A stretch of 64,000 nt of DNA from Pseudomonas fluorescens (GTDB lineage: Bacteria; Pseudomonadota; Gammaproteobacteria; Pseudomonadales; Pseudomonadaceae), in the NCBI RefSeq assembly GCF_902497995.1, contig NZ_CABVII010000024.1:36623-100622 (forward strand). Direction: 5' to 3'. Shown piece after piece: positions 57,000 to 64,000 of this stretch (its first letter is position 1; the number at the start of each line of letters is the position of its first letter). The notes under the pieces are model-generated. The model was not told where the DNA came from and searched no databases. It saw nothing but the letters and a program-made list of their open reading frames with translations. The position numbers and the translations under genes are program-made.

Positions 57000-57060
57000 C
57001 AAGCCTCGCTCCTACAGTTGATCTGTGTTGTTCACAGATCCCCTGTAGGAGCGAGGCTTG
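57000..57060. repeat. REP doublet (GTAGGAGCGAGGCTTG type)
   Basis: CAAGCCTCGCTCCTACAG (57000-57017) is perfectly inverted at 57043-57060. It lies between the convergent ldcA and lytic transglycosylase genes. Confidence 0.88.
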
Positions 57061-57086
57061 GTCTGGGCGGCATTCCGACGAAGCTT

Positions 57087-58409
57087 TTAGCGGTTACGCA
57101 GGCCTTCGAGCAGCCTGTGCGTCGGATACCCATCCGCCGGCCAGCCAAACGACTGCTGTGCACTGCGGATCGCCTTGCGGGTGTTGGCGCCGATGATGCC
57201 GTCGGCGGTGCCCGCATCGTAGTTCTGCGCGCTCAGCAGGCTTTGCAGTTCAATCCGCTCGGTACGGCTCAGCGGCATATCATCTTTTGGCCATGTGCCG
57301 CTGATCAGGCCGGCACCGTTGAAACGCTCGGATAACAGGCTGACGGCCAACGCGTAGGACGACGAGTTGTTGTACTTGAGGATCGCGCGGAAGTTGTCGA
57401 GGACCAGGAACGCCGGGCCGCTATAACCGGCTGGCAGCAGCAGGGCCGCGGACAGCTGTTCGGAGCCTGGCGGAACCTGGGCGCCATTGGGTAGCGTGAC
57501 CCCCAGTTGCAGCCATTCGGCAACACTCTTGCGAATCGTGCCATCGGCCAGAACGTAGTTGAAGCTACTGGCCAGTTGTACTTCGAAGCCCCACGGCTGG
57601 CCTTTCTGCCAACCCGAGCTTTGCAGGTAGTGCGCCGTCGAGGCCAGTGCATCGGCGGGACTGCCCCAGATGTCGCGGCGGCCGTCACCGTCGAAGTCCA
57701 CGGCGTGAGTGTTGTAGGTGGTCGGGATGAACTGGGTCTGGCCCATGGCCCCGGCCCAGGAACCGAGCATCGCCTCCGGTTCGATATCACCCTGTTGCAG
57801 GATTTGCAGTGCAGCAATCAGTTGCGCGTGGGCAAACCCGGGACGCCGGCCTTCATAGGCCAGGGTCGCCAGTGAGTTGATCACCGACTTGCTGCCCTGG
57901 AACTGACCGAAGTTACTCTCCATGCCCCACACCGAAACCAGTGCCTGACGATCGACGCCGTAGCGCTGCTCGATGCTTTGCAGGATGTCGGCATATTGGC
58001 TGACCAGCGCCTGGCCTTTGCGTACCCGCAGCGGCGACAGGGCGCCGTCGAGGTATTCCCACACCGGGCGGGAAAATTCCGGTTGGCTGCGGTCGGCGCG
58101 GATCACGCTGGTGTCCAGGCTGACATTGGCAAAGGCGCGGTCGAACAGATCGGCGCGGATGCCGGCGGCCAGAGCGTCCCGGCGAAAACCCGCCTGCCAC
58201 TCGGCGAAGGTCTGGGTCGGCTGGATGTCGAGCTTGTCACCGGTCGGCACCACGGGCGGAATCACCGCAGGGGCTGTCGCAACGGGGAGGGTCTGAAGCG
58301 GTTGGGCGTCGGCGGCGGTCGGTTTTTCCGCGCAGGCGACTAGCAAAATGAGGCTGGAGGCAGCGATCAGTTGGCGAAGGTGCCAACGACGGGAAAGACA
58401 AAGGGGCAT
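57087..58409 (-). CDS. Lytic murein transglycosylase (MltB-like) lipoprotein with peptidoglycan-binding domain
   Basis: 440 residues: signal and lipobox SLILLVAC, then a family 3 LT domain with the catalytic Glu in LVSVWGMESNFGQFQGSKSV, GSWAGAMGQTQFIPTTYNTH and DGDGRRDIWGSPADALASTA. The C-terminus is a PG_binding_1 module (SRTERIELQSLLSAQNYDAG ... IGANTRKAIRSAQQSFGWP). ATG 58409 starts the signal. It is distinct from the mltB gene near 50.4 kb, so the window holds two related enzymes. Confidence 0.92.
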   Translation of the reverse strand: MPLCLSRRWHLRQLIAASSLILLVACAEKPTAADAQPLQTLPVATAPAVIPPVVPTGDKLDIQPTQTFAEWQAGFRRDALAAGIRADLFDRAFANVSLDTSVIRADRSQPEFSRPVWEYLDGALSPLRVRKGQALVSQYADILQSIEQRYGVDRQALVSVWGMESNFGQFQGSKSVINSLATLAYEGRRPGFAHAQLIAALQILQQGDIEPEAMLGSWAGAMGQTQFIPTTYNTHAVDFDGDGRRDIWGSPADALASTAHYLQSSGWQKGQPWGFEVQLASSFNYVLADGTIRKSVAEWLQLGVTLPNGAQVPPGSEQLSAALLLPAGYSGPAFLVLDNFRAILKYNNSSSYALAVSLLSERFNGAGLISGTWPKDDMPLSRTERIELQSLLSAQNYDAGTADGIIGANTRKAIRSAQQSFGWPADGYPTHRLLEGLRNR

Positions 58410-58471
58410 GCACAGGTCCAGGGAATACGAATCAGGTGCAGACCTTAACATGTTGAGCGATTGCTTGCCTT

Positions 58472-58636
58472 TCAGGCCGCCAGAAAGTAAGAAGCCTCCC
58501 AGTTGTCAGACTGGAAGGCTTCGCGGCGGTAGCTGCCTTTGCCTTTGCCGGCTCGTTCCTGACGGCTGCGGAACAGTGGCTGGGCGATGATGGATTTGGC
58601 CTTGTTCGGGCCATTTTTCGATGGCTTCTTGCTCAT
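58472..58636 (-). CDS. arfA: Alternative ribosome-rescue factor ArfA
   Basis: 54-residue basic protein beginning MSKKPSKNGPNKAKSIIAQP, with LFRSRQERAGKGKGSYRREA as the family signature and FQSDNWEASYFLAA at the end. ArfA recruits RF2 to ribosomes stalled on stop-less mRNA when trans-translation fails. A strong hairpin lies inside the last third of the coding region; in E. coli the equivalent hairpin truncates the mRNA so that ArfA is made only when tmRNA is unavailable. The same regulation is likely here. Confidence 0.92.
   Translation of the reverse strand: MSKKPSKNGPNKAKSIIAQPLFRSRQERAGKGKGSYRREAFQSDNWEASYFLAA
58491..58522 (-). promoter_or_regulatory. Hairpin inside the arfA coding sequence
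   Basis: GAAGCCT-CCAGT pairs with ACTGG-AGGCTTC around a six-base loop with one bulged position on each side. It covers codons about 39-49 of arfA and leaves the last residues beyond the stem. It fits the RNase III/termination hairpin that makes arfA mRNA stop-less in E. coli. Confidence 0.75.
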
Positions 58637-59028
58637 GAACAGCTCTCTTGTGTGAGGGGTTTTTGCGGGGAAAATAATCTGCCGAAGTTGTGGTTTTGTC
58701 TATAGGGCAAATGGATGCCTTTGTCTCTGCTGACTTCGGCTGCGGGCGGCGGAAATCGAGGCGTATCCAGAAAAATCCTGCGAAGGGTATGAATCCAGAG
58801 ATCAACTTCTGTCGCAAATGCCCTTGCAACCCATCGTCAACAAGTGACGCGGGCTCGGCTATGATCCTGAGCGGACGATAAACGGTGGTCGGGTTTGCCG
58901 GTTTTTTCCGGCACATTGTGCGCGTTCGTAATGTTCATAGGTCGGCAACCCCTCCCCCGAATGAGTGGATTGCCGTATAACGAATGACTTTCGCGTGTTT
59001 GGTAATAAAGGACCCACAATAAAAGCTG
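58637..59028. other. Divergent intergenic region arfA / RIO kinase
   Basis: This 392-bp region between divergent genes must hold both promoters. I see no convincing coding frame, repeat or tRNA in it. Confidence 0.5.
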
Positions 59029-59922
59029 ATGAAGACTCCAAAACGCATTGAACCCCTGATCGAGGACGGTCTGGTCGACGAGGTGCTGCGCCCTCTCATG
59101 AGTGGTAAAGAAGCAGCTGTTTACGTGGTGCGCTGCGGTAACGAGTTACGTTGCGCGAAGGTCTACAAGGAGGCGAATAAACGCAGTTTCCGTCAGGCGG
59201 CCGAGTATCAGGAAGGTCGCAAGGTACGCAACAGCCGTCAGGCCCGGGCGATGGCCAAGGGCTCCAAGTTCGGCAAGAAAGAAACCGAAGATGCCTGGCA
59301 GAATGCCGAAGTGGCGGCGCTGTTCCGTCTGGCCGGTGCTGGCGTTCGGGTGCCCAAGCCTTACGACTTCCTGGAAGGCGTGCTGCTGATGGAGCTGGTA
59401 GCCGACGAATATGGCGATGCCGCACCGCGTCTGAACGACGTAGTGCTGGAGCCGGATCAGGCGCGCGAATACCACGCGTTCCTGATTTCGCAGATCGTGC
59501 TGATGTTGTGTACCGGTCTGGTGCACGGTGACTTGTCGGAGTTCAACGTACTGCTGACCCCGACCGGTCCAGTGATCATCGACTTGCCGCAGGCGGTGGA
59601 TGCGGCGGGTAACAACCACGCGTTCAGCATGCTGGAGCGGGACGTGGGCAACATGGCGTCCTACTTCGGGCGGTTTGCCCCGGAGTTGAAGAAGACCCGG
59701 TACGCCAAGGAAATGTGGGCACTGTACGAAGCCGGCACCTTGCACCCGGCCAGTGCTTTGACCGGTGAGTTCGACGAGCCGGAAGAGTTGGCCGACGTTG
59801 GCGGCATCATGCGCGAAATCGAGGCCGCACGCCTCGATGAAGAACGCAAACAGGCGGTACGCGCCGCAGACGACGCACCACCTGGCAAGACCGAAGAACC
59901 GCCTCCGCCCTGGATGCAGTGA
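59029..59922 (+). CDS. RIO1-family serine protein kinase
   Basis: 297-residue RIO kinase. P-loop region PLMSGKEAAVYVVRCGNELR, ATP-site lysine in CAKVYKEA, catalytic loop LVHGDLSEFNVLL and metal-binding IDLPQAVD are all present. Bacterial RIO kinases are widespread, but their substrates are mostly unknown. The C-terminal 40 residues are charged and Pro-rich (TEEPPPPWMQ). Single gene with a clear terminator. Confidence 0.93.
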   Translation: MKTPKRIEPLIEDGLVDEVLRPLMSGKEAAVYVVRCGNELRCAKVYKEANKRSFRQAAEYQEGRKVRNSRQARAMAKGSKFGKKETEDAWQNAEVAALFRLAGAGVRVPKPYDFLEGVLLMELVADEYGDAAPRLNDVVLEPDQAREYHAFLISQIVLMLCTGLVHGDLSEFNVLLTPTGPVIIDLPQAVDAAGNNHAFSMLERDVGNMASYFGRFAPELKKTRYAKEMWALYEAGTLHPASALTGEFDEPEELADVGGIMREIEAARLDEERKQAVRAADDAPPGKTEEPPPPWMQ

Positions 59923-59931
59923 CAGGTCAAT

Positions 59932-59957
59932 AAAAACCCGGCTTCGGCCGGGTTTTT
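59932..59957 (+). terminator. Rho-independent terminator of the RIO kinase gene
   Basis: AAAAACCCGGC-TTCG-GCCGGGTTTTT with a UUCG-type tetraloop, 10 bp after the stop. The symmetry suggests it works in both directions. Confidence 0.92.
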
Positions 59958-60090
59958 CATAGATGCCCTTTTTTGAAACCGCGTCGCCTGCATCGCGGCG
60001 TCAGACCAGACAACCCACAAGCGTCATACCCCACACTCAAAGATTGATTGTGAACGCCACTCGCAAACATTAATGATTAGGGACTGGCGA

Positions 60091-60504
60091 TCAGGCATGA
60101 GCGGTCGCGGCGCAACATCCCGACTCAAGATTTTTGAGGATCGGGCAATCGGGACGGTGATCACCATGGCAGTGCTCGACCAGGTCCTGCAGCGTGTCGC
60201 GCAGTTGGCCGAGCTCGAGGATCTTGCGGTTCAGTTCCTCGATATGCTGACGGGCCAGGGCCTTGACATCGGCGCTGGCGCGTTGACGGTCCTGCCAGAG
60301 GGTCAACAATTTGCCGACCTCTTCCAATGAGAATCCCAGGTCACGGGAGCGCTTGATAAACGCCAGGGTGTGCAGGTCGTCGTCGCCGTACACTCGATAG
60401 CCACTGTCGGTACGATGGGCGGCCTTGAGCAGGCCGGTGGATTCGTAATAACGAATCATCTTCGCGCTCAGGCCGCTCTGGCGGGCCGCTTGGCCGATGT
60501 TCAT
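60091..60504 (-). CDS. cueR: CueR, copper-responsive MerR-family activator
   Basis: 137 residues: MNIGQAARQSGLSAKMIRYYES is the MerR helix-turn-helix; the C-terminal metal loop CHGDHRPDCPIL holds the two Cu(I)-binding cysteines spaced as in CueR, and a Cys pair (SGCCAATAHA) ends the protein. It activates copA and copZ by twisting promoters with 19-bp spacers, two of which are present in this window. Start overlaps the copA stop by 4 bp, so it is made from the copA transcript. Confidence 0.94.
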   Translation of the reverse strand: MNIGQAARQSGLSAKMIRYYESTGLLKAAHRTDSGYRVYGDDDLHTLAFIKRSRDLGFSLEEVGKLLTLWQDRQRASADVKALARQHIEELNRKILELGQLRDTLQDLVEHCHGDHRPDCPILKNLESGCCAATAHA

Positions 60505-62894
60505 GGGTTGTCCTCCAGATCCTTGGGTTTCCAGGTTTTCAACAGTAGCGCATTGCTCACCACGCTGACGCTCGACAACGCCATGGCCGCGCCAGCGAGT
60601 ACCGGGTTGAGCAAACCTGCGGCTGCCAGCGGAATGCCAATCAGGTTATAGACGAAGGCCCAGAACAGGTTCTGCCGGATCTTCGCGTAGGTCTTGCGGC
60701 TAATGTCCAGCGCCGCCGGCACCAGCCGTGGATCATCGCGCATCAAAGTGATTCCGGCGGCGTGCATGGCAACGTCGGTGCCACCGCCCATGGCGATGCC
60801 GATGTCGGCAGCCGCCAGGGCCGGGGCGTCGTTGATGCCGTCGCCGACCATTGCCACGATCCCGGTTTTCTTGAGTGTGGTGACGGTGGCGGCTTTGTCG
60901 GCCGGCAGCACTTCGGCGTGGACATCTTTAATGCCGAGCGCCTCGGCGACCACTTTGGCACTGCCGCGGTTGTCGCCGGTCAACAGGTGGCTGCTGATGT
61001 TGCGTGCGCCGAGTTGTTGCACCGCTTGCAGCGCGCCGGCTTTGAGGGTGTCACCGAAGGCGAACAAGCCCAGCACTTTCGGCTCGGGGCTTTGCTCGAT
61101 CAGCCAGGACAGGGTCCGGCCTTCGGTTTCCCATGCGCTTGCACTCTCAGCCAGTGGACCGGCGCTCAAACCGCTCTCTTCCAGCAGGCGGCGATTACCC
61201 AGCGCCAGCCGACGCCCATCGAGGGTGCCGGCAATGCCGCGCCCGGTCAGGGACTGGCTGTCACTGACATCGGCCACAGTCAAGCCACGTTCGGCGCAAG
61301 CGTCCAGCACGGCCTTGGCCAGTGGATGTTCACTGCCGCGCTGCAGGGCACTGGCCCTTTGCAGCAGAGCGGCTTCGTCAGCGTCGATCGCACTCAAATG
61401 GGCGATGCGTGGTGTGCCCGAGGTCAGCGTGCCGGTCTTGTCGAACACCACGGCGCTGACTTCATGGGCACGCTCCAGCGCTTCGGCGTCCTTGATCAGA
61501 ATCCCGTAGCGCGCCGCCACACCGGTGCCGGCCATGATCGCCGTTGGCGTGGCCAGTCCGAGTGCGCAAGGGCAGGCAATCACCAGCACCGCAACAGCGT
61601 TGATCAGCGCCGTTTCCATCGGCGCCCCGTACAGCCACCAACCGATCAAGGTCGCCAACGCGATCAGCAGCACCGTCGGGACGAATACCTGGCTGACTTT
61701 ATCCACCAGTTTCTGGATCGGCGCCTTCGCCGCTTGAGCGTCTTCCACCAGGCGGATGATCCGCGCCAGTACCGTTTCCGCGCCCAGGGCCTGGGTGCGA
61801 ATCAGCAACCGGCCTTCGCCATTGATTGCACCGCCGGTGACCTTGTCGCCGGGCTGTTTCGGCACCGGCAGGCTTTCTCCGCTGATCAGCGCTTCATCGG
61901 CGTGGCTCTGGCCTTCGACGACTTCGCCGTCCACCGGGAAGCGCTCGCCGGGTTTGACCATGACCAGATCATTGAGGTGCAGGGCGCTGATGGCGACGTC
62001 TTGCTCACGGCCGTCGATCACTTGGATCGCTCGCTCCGGACGCAAGGCTTCGAGGGCGCGGATGGCGCTGGCGGTCTGGCGCTTGGCGCGGCTTTCCAGG
62101 TATTTGCCCAGCAATACCAGCGCAATCACCACCGCCGAGGCTTCGAAGTACAGGTGCGGCGTGCGCCCGGCGGCGGTGGCCCATTCATAGAGACTCAAGC
62201 CATAACCGGCGCTGGTGCCCAGCGCCACCAGCAAATCCATGTTACCGGCACCGGCACGCACGGCTTTCCACGCGGCGATATAAAAACGCGCACCGAAGAT
62301 GAATTGCACGGGCGTCGCCAGCGCGAATTGCACCCAGGCCGGGAACATCCAGTGCACGCCGAAGGGTTGCAGTACCATCGGCAACACCAGCGGCAAGGCG
62401 AGGGCGATCGCCATGATCAAGGCCCAACGCTCGCGGTGCAGGCGCTGTTGCTGATGGTCGGTTTGCGGGTGTTCGACTTCCCAAACGCTGGCGCCGTAAC
62501 CCGCCTTGGACACGGCGGCGATCAAGGCCTGCGGCTCGACTTGGCCGAGCAACTCGAGGTGGGCGCGTTCGTTGGCCAGGTTGACGCTGACACTCTTCAC
62601 CCCTGGCACCTTCGCCAGCGTACGTTCGACCCGGCCGACGCAGGAAGCACAGGTCATGCCGTCGATACTCAACTCCAGAGTCTGCTGCGGCACGCTGTAG
62701 CCGGCTTGGTGCACGGCGTCCATCAGGGCCGGCAGACTGTCGCTGGGCGCTTGAACCCGGGCCTGCTCGGTGGCGAGGTTGACGCTGACGGCACTGGCGC
62801 CGATGACTTTGCTCAAGGCCCGCTCGACACGCCCGGCGCAACTGGCGCAGGTCATGCCGGCAATCGGCAGATCGAAAGTGGTGGATTCGGACAT
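60501..62894 (-). CDS. copA: Cu(I)-exporting P-type ATPase CopA
   Basis: 797-residue P1B ATPase exporting Cu(I) to the periplasm. Two N-terminal HMA domains each have MTCASC (Cys16/19 and Cys82/85). The membrane part has the ion-site CPC in VIACPCALGLATPTA, the phosphorylation site DKTGTLTSGTP, the TGDN loop LLTGDNRGSAK, and MVGDGINDAPALA. It lies in an operon with cueR and is driven by a CueR promoter 30 bp upstream. Confidence 0.96.
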   Translation of the reverse strand: MSESTTFDLPIAGMTCASCAGRVERALSKVIGASAVSVNLATEQARVQAPSDSLPALMDAVHQAGYSVPQQTLELSIDGMTCASCVGRVERTLAKVPGVKSVSVNLANERAHLELLGQVEPQALIAAVSKAGYGASVWEVEHPQTDHQQQRLHRERWALIMAIALALPLVLPMVLQPFGVHWMFPAWVQFALATPVQFIFGARFYIAAWKAVRAGAGNMDLLVALGTSAGYGLSLYEWATAAGRTPHLYFEASAVVIALVLLGKYLESRAKRQTASAIRALEALRPERAIQVIDGREQDVAISALHLNDLVMVKPGERFPVDGEVVEGQSHADEALISGESLPVPKQPGDKVTGGAINGEGRLLIRTQALGAETVLARIIRLVEDAQAAKAPIQKLVDKVSQVFVPTVLLIALATLIGWWLYGAPMETALINAVAVLVIACPCALGLATPTAIMAGTGVAARYGILIKDAEALERAHEVSAVVFDKTGTLTSGTPRIAHLSAIDADEAALLQRASALQRGSEHPLAKAVLDACAERGLTVADVSDSQSLTGRGIAGTLDGRRLALGNRRLLEESGLSAGPLAESASAWETEGRTLSWLIEQSPEPKVLGLFAFGDTLKAGALQAVQQLGARNISSHLLTGDNRGSAKVVAEALGIKDVHAEVLPADKAATVTTLKKTGIVAMVGDGINDAPALAAADIGIAMGGGTDVAMHAAGITLMRDDPRLVPAALDISRKTYAKIRQNLFWAFVYNLIGIPLAAAGLLNPVLAGAAMALSSVSVVSNALLLKTWKPKDLEDNP

Positions 62895-62923
62895 CGGTCG
62901 CGCTCCCTGTAGAAGATACCTAC

Positions 62924-62954
62924 AGGATCAACCTTGCCATGCGGGCAAGGTCAA
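62924..62954 (-). promoter_or_regulatory. CueR-activated promoter of copA
   Basis: Read leftward: -35 TTGACC, a 19-bp spacer with the dyad CCTTGCCCGCATGGCAAGG, and -10 GATCCT. The overlong spacer containing the dyad is the defining feature of MerR-family metal promoters. Confidence 0.88.
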
Positions 62955-63012
62955 GCACCATTCTGAAAATAGCTGCATGCTTGATTTGAGTGGGGCTGGA
63001 TGATCGCGTCGC

Positions 63013-63103
63013 CCCCTTCGCGAGCAAGCCCGCTCCCACTTTCGATCGAGTTCTTTCAGAGAGAATGCGATTAAATGTGGGAGCGGGCTTGCTCGCGAAG
63101 GGG
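63013..63103. repeat. REP doublet with perfect 27-bp arms
   Basis: 63013-63039 is inverted at 63077-63103 around a 37-base loop, core CGCGAGCAAGCCCGCTCCCA. It lies between the copA promoter and a hypothetical gene. Confidence 0.9.
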
Positions 63104-63131
63104 CCATATCATTCAACATCGAAGCCGAATG

Positions 63132-63515
63132 TCAGTATCCGAGGGCTGCAGGCTTCAAATACATTCCCTCCTGCGTCATCGCAATCCGGAACTTCAACAC
63201 GTCCCCGGCCTTGAGCGTGACGCTCTGCGAGCCCGGCACCAGCATCCCCGGATTGCAACCCGGGGCCTGTCCCGGCAGCAGTTTCAGGCGCAGGGACACG
63301 CTGCCCGGCGGCAGGTTGAACGAGGTGCTCTGTTCCTGGAACAGCCGCGCTGCCAACTGGTCCTGGATGTACACGCCGATCTCGCAGGAGGTCGCGACTT
63401 CCAGGCGCTCGCGGGAGATGATCAGCACGCCATAGTCCTCCCCGGCGGCGTGTACCGCAGATGTCGCGGCAAACAGGCTGATGAAGCCAAGCAGGCTGAA
63501 AGCTGACCAGCGCAT
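63132..63515 (-). CDS. Hypothetical secreted protein next to copZ
   Basis: 127 residues with signal peptide (MRWSAFSLLGFISLFAATSAVHA). The mature part reads EDYGVLIISRERLEVATSCE, QDQLAARLFQEQSTSFNLPPG and SVTLKAGDVLKFRIAMTQEG, a beta-rich pattern with two Cys. I do not recognise the family. It has a good AGGAGATTC ribosome site and is divergent from copZ, so both promoters share 146 bp that includes a CueR box; copper control of this gene is possible but not shown. Confidence 0.75.
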   Translation of the reverse strand: MRWSAFSLLGFISLFAATSAVHAAGEDYGVLIISRERLEVATSCEIGVYIQDQLAARLFQEQSTSFNLPPGSVSLRLKLLPGQAPGCNPGMLVPGSQSVTLKAGDVLKFRIAMTQEGMYLKPAALGY

Positions 63516-63602
63516 GGCTGAATCTCCTGAAGTCGAATCACTGATGGACGCAGCTTGGCCGAGCGCGGCGACGATTGCCAGTCCGGCCGTTTGCCGCAGA
63601 AC

Positions 63603-63633
63603 TTGACCTTGCCATGGTGGCAAGCTCCAGACT
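63603..63633 (+). promoter_or_regulatory. CueR-activated promoter of copZ
   Basis: -35 TTGACC, a 19-bp spacer with dyad TTGCCATGGTGGCAA, and -10-like CAGACT. Same architecture as the copA promoter, reading towards copZ. Confidence 0.83.
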
Positions 63634-63661
63634 GCTCGCCATCCACTCAAGGAGTCATCCC

Positions 63662-63859
63662 ATGCAAGTGTTCAACGTTCAAGGCATGTCCTGCGGTCAC
63701 TGCGTCAAAGCCATCACTGAGGCGCTGCAAGCGAAGGATCCGGCGGCTAGCGTACGGATCGATCTGGCAGCGAAAGAAGTCGGGGTCGAGAGTGCGTTGA
63801 CGGCGGATCAGGTGATCGCGCTGATGACCGAAGAAGGCTACGAAGCGAAAGTCGCCTGA
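63662..63859 (+). CDS. copZ: CopZ-like copper chaperone (HMA domain)
   Basis: 65-residue single heavy-metal-associated domain, MQVFNVQGMSCGHCVKAITE with the Cu(I) site GMSCGHC and the ferredoxin-like fold ending VIALMTEEGYEAKVA. It probably delivers Cu(I) to CopA and buffers cytosolic copper. Start preceded by AAGGAG (63649-63654) and a CueR promoter. Confidence 0.93.
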   Translation: MQVFNVQGMSCGHCVKAITEALQAKDPAASVRIDLAAKEVGVESALTADQVIALMTEEGYEAKVA

Positions 63860-63887
63860 GATCAAGCGCGACCCCCTGTAATTGGAT

Positions 63888-63960
63888 GGACTCGCCCACG
63901 CCGAGGCGTCAATGCGCCACGGTGGCAGTCTAAACAGCCAACGACAGCGAGGGCGAGTCC
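63888..63960. repeat. Inverted repeat immediately before the last, truncated gene
   Basis: GGACTCGCCC (63888-63897) is inverted as GGGCGAGTCC (63951-63960), and the next base begins an ATG. The enclosed 53 bases contain smaller GC-rich dyads (GCGTC, GCGCC). It could be a terminal or subterminal repeat of an insertion sequence, or a structured leader. Confidence 0.6.
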
Positions 63961-64000
63961 ATGAAAAAGCATACTTCGATTGATCAATCATTGTCTTCTG
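63961..64000 (+). CDS. Start of an unidentified gene cut by the window end
   Basis: Thirteen codons, MKKHTSIDQSLSS, are visible before the edge. Too short to assign. The inverted repeat touching its start codon raises the possibility of a transposase gene, but nothing in the visible residues proves it. Confidence 0.35.
   Translation, partial: MKKHTSIDQSLSS

Noticed and set aside
60762..62912. A 716-codon rightward frame opposite copA
   Set aside because: CopA has every P-type ATPase motif; the opposite frame shows none and spans the copA start region.

Overview
The window reads as a chromosomal segment of a Pseudomonas of the fluorescens type. GC is high, the housekeeping order follows the region I recall from P. 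aeruginosa PAO1 around PA4044-PA3996 (dxs-ispA-xseB, ppa, ethanolamine genes, mpl-ubiX, proA-nadD-rsfS-rlmH-mrdA-rodA-mltB-rlpA-dacA-lipBA), and the intergenic spaces carry REP doublets typical of that group. No rRNA, tRNA or CRISPR array was seen.

Layout. 1-1958: isoprenoid genes dxs (cut by the window edge) and ispA, plus xseB, all leftward. 2312-12483: a six-gene rightward operon for a bacterial alpha-2-macroglobulin system (yfa/mag type). 12445-16130: a patchy accessory zone holding a DUF1016 nuclease cassette between two exact 41-bp direct repeats, a HipBA-like toxin-antitoxin pair and a decayed relBE pair. 16246-20702: an orphan S24 repressor, ppa, mtfA, a DedA protein and a GNAT acetyltransferase. 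20816-28448: ethanolamine catabolism (eutC, eutB, permease, aldehyde dehydrogenase), with a divergent sigma-54 activator and a good sigma-54 promoter. 28620-35838: mpl, ubiX, a lipoprotein, an oxidoreductase, a MORN-repeat/caspase-like protein, a MaoC protein, an LrgAB-like pair and a LON-domain protein. 35947-41649: a two-gene locus of lower GC encoding a TcdA/TcdB-pore-like/RTX protein and a candidate ADP-ribosyltransferase. 41970-44183: a DedA-PAP2 fusion and a DNA glycosylase. 44373-55845: proline and NAD synthesis, ribosome maturation, the elongasome (PBP2, RodA, MltB, RlpA, DacA) and lipoate synthesis. 56017-59922: LD-carboxypeptidase, a lytic transglycosylase, the ribosome-rescue gene arfA and a RIO kinase. 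60091-63859: the copper regulon cueR-copA and copZ, each with a recognisable CueR promoter. The window ends inside an unidentified gene preceded by a strong inverted repeat.

Most unusual content: (1) the macroglobulin operon, whose accessory proteins carry NlpC/P60-like, SxxK, SpoIID-like and HExxH signatures and whose macroglobulin lacks the thioester cysteine; (2) the putative ART plus pore/RTX gene pair; (3) the direct-repeat cassette with gene debris at its edge, next to hipBA and a truncated relBE; (4) the MORN-caspase protein; (5) the coding hairpin in arfA.
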